NCBI GenBank assembly: GCA_039654915.1
Contig: CM077594.1
Location: 48,685,001 to 48,749,000, forward strand
From: Aquilaria yunnanensis
Lineage: Eukaryota; Streptophyta; Magnoliopsida; Malvales; Thymelaeaceae
Length of the DNA stretch: 64,000 nucleotides
Direction: 5' to 3'
Positions 24,499 through 36,800 of the stretch are shown one piece after another. Both the position numbers and the translations under genes were made by a program. Every line of letters starts with the position of its first letter. Within the stretch, counting starts at the first letter, position 1. The notes under the pieces are model-generated. The model saw only the letters and a list, made by a program, of their open reading frames with translations, did no database searches and was not told the DNA's origin.

Positions 24499-25481
24499 TG
24501 ATGTGAATCCCAATGGCATAACGACCATGAAATGTGCCCCAGAGTTATTCAAGCTCCACAAGACATCAAAAAGACTCATTTTGGAACCCCCAACCCTAAT
24601 CAACCTGTGATTAGAAGCAAGAAGTGTAAAACTTCAAGAACACAAGCACACTTGTGCACCAAGGCAGTCCACCAAGAACCAAAGATAAACTTCTCCAAAG
24701 TAGCAATATTATTTCAGAAAAAATCTGTGTGTTTACATCCAAAATATGTGCCTTTATATAGGCCTAAACTAGGGTAAAAAATAGGCCAAATTTTCAGCCA
24801 AAGTCACCTAGGAAACCTAGTTACAAAGGACTCAAGAAAACCTAGTCAAACTAGGACTCCTAAACCTTTCTAACCTTGTTAGTGTATGCAGCGTATGCCA
24901 CTTGTCCTAAGCGACCTGAATTAATTCCATAGCCTAAATAACATCCTAAATAATGTAAATAAACAGGAATGAAACGAAAATAAAATGCAAGTACAAGATT
25001 AAACCTAAAAACCCCCAAATAGCCTTCTCGGGTGCATTTTTGGGCACTTTAGGGTTCTCACTTGTATCTTCAGCTCCAAGCTTGAATATTTGAGTTCCAA
25101 TGGCATGAATCCTCCTTTTAGATGTTGGAAAGAGGTCTTGAAAAGTTATAGCTCAAAAATCCAGCTTGTAGACACAAAATGCAACAAGAACACTTAAAGG
25201 GGCTCAAATAGTGCACTTTGAGTGGTGTCCTTGCTGTCCTTGCTTTGTGACTTGTCTAAGCACTCTAGAACTGAGTACTAAACATGTCCATCATCTCCAT
25301 ATGGTGTCCTGAAAGTTCTAGAAGCTCCTTGTGAAGTCCCATGTCCATTCTCCATGAAGAAGCTTGAAACAATGGCTTGCAGTGCACTTGAGAGCCCTTA
25401 GCTTTCTTCCTTGTCATTGGTCCACTAGAGACCTTCAATGGGTCCTTGCCTTCCTTGAGTGTGCCTTCCTAGATCATATCA
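24499..25481 (-). mobile_element. 3' LTR of the antisense chromovirus-like gypsy element
   Basis: Read on the minus strand it starts TGATATGATC at 25481, directly after the polypurine stretch GGATGAGGGAGT, and ends at 24499 against satellite. It is 983 bp and diverged from the 1.02-kb solo copies at 29856, 41475 and 44365. Its first bases encode the end of the pol polyprotein in the family, but here a TAG follows at once (GVDMI then stop). Confidence 0.88.
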
Positions 25482-28221
25482 ACTCCCTCATCCTTAGAAG
25501 GATTCATCCACGAATCTACATGTTCAAACAAAGACAAATTAGAAACATTAAAAGTAGCACTCACATTGTACTCACTCGGCAAGTCTAGCATGTATGCATT
25601 GTCATTAATCTTCTTAATGACTTAGAATAGACCATCTCCTCTTGGGTGAAGCTTAGTCCTTCTTATAGTTGGAAATCTTTCTTTCCTCACTTGCAACCAA
25701 ACCCAATCTCTAGGCTTAAAGACAACTCTCTTTTGGCCTTGGTTGGCTTTCTTAGCAATTTGTTGATATGCAACCTCTTGATGCTCTTGACCTTCTTACT
25801 ACCACCCAAACTAGATACCTCATGAGTAGGTAATGGCAAAAGATCTAATGGAGTTAATGTTAGTGTTGTGCCCAAAAGCCAATCATGAGATAATTGTATT
25901 TTTTGCACATTGAGTCATGATATTTTATTAAGGCATTAATCGAGCAATTATGGTTTGTTGTTTTGTTTCTACGTAATGTAACAAACATAATTGTAACCCT
26001 AGAATAATGATATTCTTAAATGTCCCTAGTCTAGTATTATTGTGAAGCGGGTTGCAATAATACATAATGACTAGCATATGTGGAGACTAATATGAGATAT
26101 GTAGTCTACATATGGGTACAAGTTGGAGAACTTGTGTACTAGACCGACCCACCATGAGAACACTACATGGATCGTTATATGAGTGTCATAAATGATTCTC
26201 ATAGTGATCATGGTATATGTAGTCCTTCGACGTAAGATCATCAAGGTTCCCTACATGTGAGTCACATACTTTGATACTTTCCTTTGTTGCTCGTAACTGA
26301 GTGAACTTGAAGGAGGTCATTAGGTATGCCACATATCATGCGAAGGGATTTGTATGATCAAGATAGGATTTGTCCCTCCTATGTAATGGGAATGATATCT
26401 TCAGGCCCCTTGATAGAGTAAGACTTAGAAAAATGCATGGCCATGCTCGGATGAGTTGATATATGATATCAATGTCATCAGTTTAAGTTGGTCTACTCGA
26501 TAATCAAGAAACCAAAGATTGGGCTATATGAGAGTGACACATTCCATGTCTCATGCTTAGTCTTGATATCTTGGATAAAGGGATGTGGTAGAAGCATGGT
26601 GATCCCAAAATGCTCGTGTGGATACCATAAAAAGCTTGAACACATCAACTGTTCAGGTTTTGTGATTCAACTCTACAGTTGAGTGAGGGATCTCAACCGA
26701 AAATTAAGTATGAAAATTTTTGAACACCCGGTTTACCCCATTTCACTTGGATCCTGCATGGACCTATTATAAGCAAATTCTACATGAGGAAAACAATCTT
26801 CCCAAGCTTTCAAATTTTTACCAATGATTGCTCTAAGCATGGAACTAAAGTCCTATTTATTACCTCGGTTTGCCCATCAGTTTATGGGTGACAAGATGTA
26901 GAAAACAAAAGCTCAGTGCCAAGCTTACCCCACAAAGTTCTCCAAAAGTGGCTTAAGAACTTAGTATCTCTATTTGAAACTATAGTCCTTGGAACACCAT
27001 GAAGTCTAACAATTTCCTTGAAAAACAATTCAACCACATGTATAGCATCATCAATCTTATAGCATGGAATAAAGTGAGCCATCTTAGAAAATCTATCAAC
27101 TACAATAAAGATTGAGTTACGGTTTCCTTTAGTCCTAGGCAATCCAACAATAAAGTCCATTGAAATATCTACCCATGGATGACTAGGTGTAGGAAGTGGT
27201 GTGTATAATCCATGTGAAGTGTGAGTAGATTTTGCCTTCCTACATGCACTGCATTGATCACATACCTTCCTCACATCTTTTACCATATTCGGCCAATGAT
27301 AATGTTCCTTCAAAGTATGCAAAGTCTTGGCTTGTCTAAAGTGTCCCATAAGTCCTTCACAATGAGCTTCCTTTGTGAGCAATTCCCTCAAAGATGTCCT
27401 TGGTATGCACAACGTATTTTTCTTGAAAAGAAACCCATTAACTTGATAGAACTTTTCAAAAGAAAACTTAGAACACTTAGAATAAATCTCACTGAAATCA
27501 TCATCACTAGCATATAAATCCTTCAAGTGTTCAAAACCCAAAATTTTTGCATCTAAAGCTGAAAGTAAAGCATACCTTCTTGAAAGTGCATCCGCCACTA
27601 CGTTATCCTTACCTTGCTTGTACTTGATAACATATGGGAATGACTCAATGAACTCTACCCATTTAGCATGCCTCCTATTCAACTTACCTTGCCCACTAAG
27701 AAACTTAAGGGCTTGGTGATCAGTGTGAATCACAAACTCTCTTGGCCACAAATAATGTTGCCAAGTCTCCAAGGCTCTCACCAAAGCATAAAGCTCTTTG
27801 CCATAAGTTGGGTAGTTCAAGGTAGCACCATTAAGCTTCTCACTAAAGTATGCAATGGGGTGGCCTCCTTGCATCAACATAGCTTTAATGCCTATACCTG
27901 AAGCATCACACTCAACTTCAAAAGTATTAGCAAAATTAGGCAAAGCTAAAAGTGGTGCATGACATAACTTCTCCATTAACAACCCGAAAACCTCATCTTG
28001 AGCTTTTCCCCACTTAAACCCAACATTCTTCTTTATAAATTCAGTTAGGGGTGCAGCAATGGAAGAAAAATTCCTTACAAACCTCCTATAGAAGCTAGCT
28101 AACCCATGGAATGATCTCACCTTAGTAATGGATGTTGGCGTCGGCCATTCTTGTATTGCTCTCACCTTCTCTTGATCTACCTCAATTCCATGTGAACTAG
28201 CATAGTGAGCTAGCTTTGTGC
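25482..28221 (-). pseudogene. Antisense gypsy pol remnant (RNase H, integrase)
   Basis: The minus strand encodes, from 28221 down, the end of reverse transcriptase, one RNase H domain ([36 protein letters not shown]) and integrase (zinc finger H...H with CDQCSAC, catalytic [11 protein letters not shown]). The region stays open for 427 codons to a TAA at 26882-26884. The second catalytic Asp of integrase is Asn (VSNRD at about 26968). After a nested copia LTR (25858-26754), the integrase C-terminus resumes (TPLDLLPLPTHEV, then DLPSEYNVSATFNVSNLSLF). The RT-RNase H-integrase order and single RNase H make this Ty3/gypsy outside Tat. A plant chromovirus is likely, but no chromodomain is seen. Confidence 0.9.
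25858..26754 (+). mobile_element. Truncated copia LTR nested in the antisense gypsy
   Basis: It starts TGTTAGTGTTG and matches the family LTR to about 26584. It then jumps over roughly 550 bases to the R region, and the last 100 or so bases are also missing (it breaks at GGATCCTG, 26754). The internal jump lies at GGGA, present at both ends of the missing segment in intact LTRs. Gypsy coding sequence on both sides is continuous in content. Confidence 0.92.
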
Positions 28222-29143
28222 CAGCTCACCTTGCTTTTAGCTCAAAACCACCAAGAGACACATCTTTTGTGTAAAGGTATGTCTCTTCATCAAAAGAGAT
28301 GACTATCGGCTAAAAGAACATGTCTTTTCATCCAAAGGAAGTGTTCCTTGAGTGAAAAGACATGTATATTCGGCCATGAGGGTGGTTGTGGTGGTTATTG
28401 CACCAAGAGTGATGTCCTATGACTTCAAGGGACATGTATATTCGGCCATAAGGTAGTTATGGGGTGGTTATAGGCCAAAGGAAGTGTTCCTTGCCTAAAA
28501 GACATGTATTTTCGCCATAAGGTAGTTATGGGGTGGTTATAGGCCAAAGGAAGTGTTCCTTGGCTAAAAGACATGTATTTTCGCCACCATACATGACCCT
28601 TGGCTGAAGGAAGTGTTCTTTGGCTTAAAAGACAGCTTTCTTGGTGTAAAGGTGTGCCTTTTGGTCATCTATAAATAGCCTTTAGAGACCAGCCATTTTA
28701 AGCACGAATTTGCACTCCATTTGCTCCATTTTCTTGAGAGAAAATTGTTCTCCTCCTATTTCCTTTAGAGGCCAAAATGTTAAACACTTCTTGAGAGCAT
28801 TGTGGGTGGATTTACATAGAGATTGTTCATCTCTATTTCAAGCTTCAAGGCACTCCTCTAAGATCAAGTTCTCCCTCATGTTTTTTCACTAAAGATAATC
28901 AAGAAGAAAGGTGCACATCCTTTTTTTGGTTTAGTAGCATGTTAGGTTTCATTTTCATATATTCTTAGTAGCATGCTAGGATTTATTTAACATAACTTGT
29001 ATGTGATCTTGATATGTTATATAATATGTTATGCATGCCTATATCCATGTTGAATTCAAATGAACAAATATGCATGTGGCATATACATGAGTAGATGACA
29101 TAAAAGTATGTTATCATAAGATCATAAGATCCTGAAATCTTCA
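28222..29143 (+). mobile_element. LTR fragment of a fourth retrotransposon family
   Basis: The last 135 bases (from about 29007, ending CTGAAATCTTCA) are shared with the LTR at 45541-46082, which follows a clear polypurine tract. TATAAATA at 28670-28677 suits an LTR promoter. About 70-bp tandem units lie upstream. The left edge is a sharp break with gypsy pol and the right edge meets satellite. No coding sequence is visible. Confidence 0.7.
28359..28590 (+). repeat. 70-bp tandem repeat inside the LTR fragment
   Basis: GACATGTAT recurs at 28359, 28431, 28501 and 28570, spaced 72, 70 and 69 bases apart. The units share TTCGGCCATAAGGTAGTTAT and AGGCCAAAGGAAGTGTTCCT. It sits just upstream of the TATA box, where LTR U3 repeats often act as enhancer-like blocks; that role is inferred. 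Confidence 0.85.
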
Positions 29144-29855
29144 GAAATGGAAACATGCATAACTAGTTTGGAATGAGTGGAAACATTCACAACTAGTTTG
29201 GAATGAGTGGAAACATTCACAACTAGTTTGGAATGAGTGGAAACATTCACAACTTGTTTGGAATGAAGTGGAAACAATCACAACTCGTTTGGAATGAAAT
29301 GGAAACATTCACAACTAGTTTGGAATGAATCGAAACATCCAAAACAAGTTTGGAATGAATCAAAACATTCGTAACTAGTTTTGAGTGAAATGGAAGCATT
29401 CACAACATGTTTGCAGTGAAATGGAAACATTCACAACATGTTTGTAGTGAAATGGAAACATTCACAACTAGCTTGGAATGAGTTGAAACATTCACAACTA
29501 GTTTGGAATGAAACGTAAACAGTCAGAATAAGATTGGAATGAAATGGAAACATTTACAACTAGTTTGGAATAAAATGGAAACATTGCCAACTTGTTTGGA
29601 ATGAAATCGAAACATTCGCAACTTGTTTGGAATGAAATGGAAACATTCACAAGTTGTATGGAATGAATGGAAACATTCACAACAAGATTTGGAATGAAAT
29701 GGAAACATTAACAACTTGTTTGGAAACAAATGGAAACAGTCACAACTTTTTGGAATAAGATGGAAACTTTCACAACTTGTTTGGAATGGAATGGAAACAT
29801 TTGCAACTAGTTTGGAAAGAATGGAAACATTCACAACTTGTTTGCAATGACATGG
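29144..29855 (+). repeat. 31-bp satellite, array B
   Basis: This holds about 23 units in the same orientation as arrays A and C. The first base after the LTR is monomer position 10 (GAAATGGA). It continues into array C once the solo gypsy LTR at 29856-30875 is removed. Confidence 0.96.
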
Positions 29856-30875
29856 TGATGCAAACCCCGATGGTATAAAGACCATGAAACGCACCCAAGA
29901 TGTTTTTCAAGCTCCACAAGACATCAAAGAGACTGGGTTTGAAGACCCCCACCCCTAATCAACCTGTGACTAGAAACGAGAAGTATAGAACTCCAAGAAC
30001 ACAAGCACACTTGTGCACCAAGGCAGTCCGCCAAGAACCAAAGAGAAAACCTCTCCAAAGAGCAATATTATTTCGAAATTTTTCTGTATCTTTACATCCA
30101 GAATATGTGGCTTTATATAGCCCTAAACTAGGGTTAAAATTTGGGCAAAATTCGCAGCCTAAATCCCTTAGGAATCCTAGATACAAAGACATAGGAAATC
30201 CTAGTCAAATTAGGACTCTAATCCCTAGTTTGAACAAGTTTAATGAATGCAGCGTATGCCACTTGTCCAAAATGATTTAAAACTATTCCATAGCCTAAAT
30301 AACTTCCTAAATAATGTAAATAGTTAGGAAAATAAAATAAGATACGTTACAGCACAAGATTGGGCATAAAAACCCAAAATAGTCTTCTCAGGTGGTTCCT
30401 GCTTGTGTCTTCAACTTCAAGCTGCAATTCGAACTTCATGCAGCCATGATTTCTCAAAATGTAAAACATGAAAGTTGTAGATCTCTTTCTTAGCTTCGAA
30501 ACCACACTTGAATCACACAAAATGGACTTCTAAATCAAAATATATGCCCAAAATACTGCAACTGCTTCTGAACCAGCGATAACTCATAAATCGTGACTTT
30601 GAAGCTAAATTGGACCTCCTTAACGTGCAAACTGGGTTTGATGGTCTGAATATGATTTGTAGCTCCAGATGTTACCTTTCCAATGAATCAAGAATTACTC
30701 AATTCTGATCTGTTTAGCTCAATATATGCTTTTTCTATCAGAACATCACCAAGCTGTCAACATCTGAGCTTGAAGTGCACTAGTGAGCTCCTTAGCCTTT
30801 TTCCTTGTCAATGGTCCACTAGAAACCTTCAGTGGGTCCTTGCCTTCATTTTTTGTGCCTTCTTTGATCTTATCA
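29856..30875 (-). mobile_element. Solo gypsy LTR with CATGG target duplication
   Basis: On the minus strand it runs TGATAAGATC... to ...TTTGCATCA, 1020 bp. CATGG stands on both sides (29851-29855 and 30876-30880), inside a satellite monomer. It is the same LTR family as 24499-25481. Its start still encodes the polyprotein tail GPLTRKKAKELTSALQ on the minus strand (about 30770-30815). Confidence 0.95.
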
Positions 30876-33800
30876 CATGGTAACATTCGCAACTTTTTTG
30901 TAGTGAAATGGAAACATTCACAACTTGTTTGGAATGAAATGGAAACATTCACAAGTTGTTTTGAATGAATGGAAACATTCACAACTAGGTTTGAAATGAA
31001 TTGGAAACATTCACAACCTGTTTGGAATGAAACGAAAACATTCACAACTTGTTTTGATGAAATGAAAACAATCACAACTAGTTTGGAAGGAAATGGAAAC
31101 ATTCACAGCTAGTTTGGAATATATGGAAAGACTCAGAACTAGTTTGGAATGAAATGGAAACATTTAGAACTTGTTTGCAATGAAATGGAGACATTCACAA
31201 TAGTTTGGAAGGAATGGAGGCATTCACAACTAGTTTGGAATGAAATGGATACTTTCACAACTAGTTTGGAGTGAAATGTAAACATTGACAACTTGTTTAG
31301 AATCAAATGAAAACATTCACAACTAGTTTGGAATGAAATGGAACCATTCACAACTAGTTTGGAATGAAATGGAAACATTCACAACTTGTTTGGAATCAAA
31401 TGAAAACATTCACAACTTGTTTGGAATGACATGGAAACGCTCGCAACCAGTTTCGAATGACATGGAAACCCTCGCACCCAGTTTTGAATGAAATGGAAAC
31501 ATTCACAACTTCTTTGGAATTAAATGGAAACAATAACAACTTGTTTGCAATGAAATGGAAACATTCACAACTAGTTTGGAATGAAATTGAAACAAGCACA
31601 ACTAGTTTGGAATGAATGGAAACATTCACAACTAGTTTGGAATGGAATGGAAACAATCACAACTAGTTTGGAATGAAATGGAAACAGTCACAACTAGTTT
31701 GGAATAAATGGAAACATTCTCAACTAGTTTCCAATGAATGGAAACATTCACAACTTGTTTCGAATGAAATGGGAACATTCACAACTAGTTTGGAATGAAA
31801 TGGAAACATTCACAACTTGTTTGGAATGAAGTGGAAACATCCACAAGAAGTTTGGAATGAATTAGAAACATTCACAACAAGTTTGGAATGAATGGAAACA
31901 TTCACAACTTGTTTGGAATAAAATGGAAACATCCACAGCTAGTTTGGAATGAATGGAAAAATTCACAACTCGTTTTGAATGAAATGGAAGCATTCACAAC
32001 TTGTTTGGAATGGAATAGAAACATTCACAATATGTTTGGAATGAAATAGCAACATTCACAACTAGGTTGGAAGGAACGAAAACTTTCACAACTAGTTTGG
32101 ACTGAAATGGAAACTTTCACAACAAGTTTGGAATGAAACAGAAACATTCACAACTAGTTTGGAATGAAAAGTAAACATTTACAACTTGTTTGAAATAAAA
32201 TGGAAACATTCACAACTTGTTTGGAATGAAATGGAAAAATTCCCAACCTGTTTTAGAATGAATGGAAATATTCACAACTAGATTTCGAATGAAATGGAGA
32301 CATTCACAACTTGTTTGGAATGAAATGGAAACATTCACAACTTTTTGGAAAGATTTGGAAACATTCAAGACTAGTTTGGAACGAAATGGAAACATTTAGA
32401 ACTTGCTTGGAATGAAATGGAAACATTCGCAACTTGTTCGGAATGAAATGGAAACATCCACAAGTTGTTTGGAATGAATGGAAACATTCACAACTAGATT
32501 TGGAATGAAATGGAAATATTCACAACTAGTTTCGAGTTAAATCGAAACATTCACAACTTTTTGGAACGAGATGGAAACATTTACAACTTGTTTAGAATGA
32601 AATGGAAAGATTCACAACTTGTTTGGAATGAAATGGAAACATTCATAAGATGTTTGTAATGAATGGAAACATTCACAAATAGTCTTGGAATGAATTGGAA
32701 ACATTCAAAACTTGTTTGGAATGAAATGGAAACATTCACAACTTGTTCGGAATGAAATCAAAACATTCACAACTAGTTTGGAATGAAATGGAAACATTCA
32801 CAACTAGTTTGAAATGTATGGAAACTTTCACAACCTGATTGTATTGAAATGAAAACATTTAAAACTTGTTTGGAATGAAATGGAAACTTTCACAAATAGT
32901 TTGGAAGTAATGGAAGCATTCACAAGTAGTTTGGAATGAAATGGATACTTTCACAACTACTTTGGAGTGAAATGTAAGCATTCCCAACTTGTTTGGAATG
33001 AATTGGAAACATTCATATGTGGTTTGGAATGAAATGGAAACATTCACAACTTGTTCACAAGTAGTTTGGAATGAAAAGGAAACACTCACAACTTGTTTGG
33101 AATGACATCGAAACACTCACTACTTGTTTGGAATAACATGGAATCATCCACAACTAGTTTGGAATGAATGGAAACATTCGTAACTAGTTTTGAATGAAAT
33201 GGAAGCATTCACAACATGTTTGGAATGGAATGGAAACATTCACAACATGTTTGGGATGAAATGTAAGCATTCACAACAAGTTTTGAATGAATGGAAATGT
33301 TCACAACTAGTTTGGAATGAAATGGAAACATTCACAACAAATTTGGAATGAAACAGAAACATTCACAACTAGTTTGGAATGAAATGGAAACATTCACAAC
33401 TTGTTTAAAATGAAATGGAAACAATCACAACTTGTTTGAAATGAAATGGAATCATTCACAACTTTTTTGGAATGAAATGGAAAAATTCACAACCTATTTT
33501 AGAATGAATGGAAACATTCATAACTAGATTTCGAATGAAATGGAGACATTCACAACTTGTTTAGAATGAAATGGAAACCTTCACAACTTTTTGGAATGAG
33601 ATGGAAACACTCACAACTTGTTTGGAATGAAATGGAAACATTCGCAGCTAGTTTGGAATGAATGGAAACATTCATAACTTGTTTGGAAAGAAATAGAAAT
33701 ATTCACGACTAGTTTGGAATGAAATCGAAGCATCCACAACTAGTTCAGAAAGAATGGAAACTTTCGCAACTACTTTTGATTGAGATGGAAGCATTCACAA

Positions 33801-36800
33801 CTTCTTTGGAATGGAATGGAAGCATTCACAACATGTTTGCAATGAAATTGAAAGATTCACAACTAACTTGGAATGAATGGAAACATTTGCAACTTGTTTG
33901 GAATGAAATGGAAACAATCTTACCAACTTTGGAATGAAATGGAAACATTCACAACTAGTTTGGAATGAACTGGAAGCATTCCCTTCTTGATTGGAATGAA
34001 ATCGAAACAATCACAACTTGTTCGCAGTGAAATGGAAACATTCACAAGTTGTTTGGAATGATTGGAAACATTCACAACTAGTTTTGGAACGAAGTGGAAA
34101 CATTCACAACTTGTTTGGAATGAAACGGAAACATTCACAACTTCTTTGGAATGAAATGGAAACTTTCAGAGCTTGTTTGGAATGAAATGGAAACATTCAC
34201 AACTAGTTTGGAAGGAATGAAAACATTCACAACTAGTTTGGAACGAAATGGAGACATTCACAACTGGTTTGGAATAAAATGGAAATATTCACAACTAGTT
34301 TGGAATGAATTGGAAACATTTACAACTTGTTTGGAATGAAATGGAAACATTCGCAACTAGTTTGGAATGAAATGGAAACATTTAGAACTTGTTTGGAATG
34401 AAACGGGAACTTTCACAACTTGTTTGGAATGAATGGAAACATTCACAAATTGTTTGGAATGAAATGGTAACATTCAGAACTTGTTTGGAATGAAATGAAA
34501 ACATTCATAACTAGTTTGGAATGAAAGGGAAACATTGACAACTAGTGTGGAGTGAAATGGAAACATTTTCAACTTGTTTGGAATGGAATGGAAAGATTCA
34601 CAACATGTTTGCAATGAAATGGAAACATTCACAGCTAATTTGGAATGAATAGAAACATTCACAACTAGTTTGGAATGAAATGGAAACATTCACAACAAGT
34701 TTGGAATGAAATGGAAACATTCACAACTAGTTTTGGAATGAATTCGAAACATTCACAACCTATTTTGAATGAAATCGAAACATTCACAACTAGTTTGGAT
34801 CGAAATGGAAAGAGTTACAACTAGTTTGGAATGAAAAGAAAACACGCACAACTTGTTTGGAATGACATACAAACACTCACAACTTGTTTGAAATGAAATG
34901 GAAACATCGACAAATAGTTTGGAATGAATGGAAACATTCGCAGCTAGTTTTGAATGAAATGGAAGCGTTCACAACTTGTTTGCAATGGAATGGAAACATT
35001 CACAACATCTTTGGAATGAAATGGATTCGTTCCCAACTAGTTTAGATTGAATGGAAACATTCATAACTAGTTTGGAGTGAAAAGGAAACATGCACAAAAG
35101 TTTGGAATGAAATGGGAACATTCACAACTAGTGTGGAATGAAATGGAAACTTTCACAACATATTCGGAATCAAATGGAAACATTCACAACTTGTTTGGAT
35201 TGAAATGGAGACATTCACAACTAGTTTGGAACGAAATGCAGACATTCACAACTCGTTTGGAATGAAATAGAGACATACATAACTAGTTCGGAATTAATTT
35301 ATACATTTAGAACTTGTTTGGATTGAAATGGAAACACTCACAGCTTGTTAGGAATGAAATGGAAACATTCACAACCAGTTTGGATGGAATGGAAACATTC
35401 ACAACTACTTTTGAATGAAATGGAAACAATCACAACTTGTTTAGTATGAAGTGGAAACATTCACAACTTTTCCGGAATGAGATGGAAAGATTCACAACTT
35501 GTGCGGAATGAAATGGAAACATTCAAAACTTGTTTGGAAGGAAATGGAGACATTCATAACTAGTTTGGAACGAAATTGAACCATTCACAACTTGTTTGGA
35601 ATGAAATGGAAACATTCCCAACTAGTTTGGAATGAAACGAAACGTTCACAACTAGTTTGGAGTGAAATGGAAAGATTCCCAACTAGTTTGGAATGAATGG
35701 CAACATTCACAACTTGTTTGGAATAAAATGAAAACATTCACAACTTGTTTGGAATGAAATGGAAATATTCACAACTAGTTTGGAATGAATTAGAAACATT
35801 CACAACTTGTTTGGAATGAATTAGAAACACTCACAACTTGTTTGGAATGACAAGGAAACACTCACAACTTGTTTGGAATGAAATGGAAACACTCACACCT
35901 TGTTTGGAATGAATGGAAAACATTAGCAACTAGGTTTGAATGAAATAGAAGCATTTACAACTTGTTTGGAATGGAATGGAAACATTCACAACATGTTTGG
36001 AATGAAATGGAAACATTCATAACTAGTTTGGATTGAATCGAAACAATCACATCTAGTTTGGAATGAATTGGAAACATTCACGACAAGTTTTGAAAGATTG
36101 GCAACATTCACAACTAGTTTAGAATGACTGGAAACATTCAGAACTTGTTTGCAATGAAATGGAAATGTTCACAACTTGTTTGGAACAAAATGGAAACATT
36201 CAGAACTAGTTTGGAATGAAATGGAAAAATCCGTTACTTGTTTTGAATGAAATAGAAACATACACAACTAGGTTGGAATGAATGGAAACAATCGCAACAT
36301 GTTTGGAATGAAATGGAAACATTCACGACTTGTTTTGAATGAAGTGGAAACGTTTACAACTAGTTTGTAAGGAAATGGAAACATTCACAACTACTTTGGA
36401 TTGAATGGAAACATTCACAACTTGTTTGGAATGAAATGGAAACATTCAAAACTAGTTTCGAACGAAATGGAAATATTTACAACTTGCTTGGAATTATAAG
36501 GAAACATTCGCAACATGTTTCAATTGAAATGCAAACATTCACAACCTATTTTGGAATGAAATGGAAACACTCATAACTGGTTTGGAATGAATCGAAACAT
36601 TCACAACTAGTTTAGAATGAATTGAAAACATTCACAACTACATTGGAATGAAATAGAAGCGTTTACAAGTGGTTTGGAATGAAATGCAAACATTCACAAC
36701 TAGTTTGGAATGAATTCAAAACATTCACAACTTGTTTGGAATGAAATGGTAACATTCACAACTAGTTTGGAATGAAATGAAAACACTCACAACTAGTTGG

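Noticed and set aside
24532..24777. Small proteins at 24532, 29900, 42071 and 45182 sharing similar text
   Set aside because: They are the same non-coding part of one gypsy LTR family seen in several copies.
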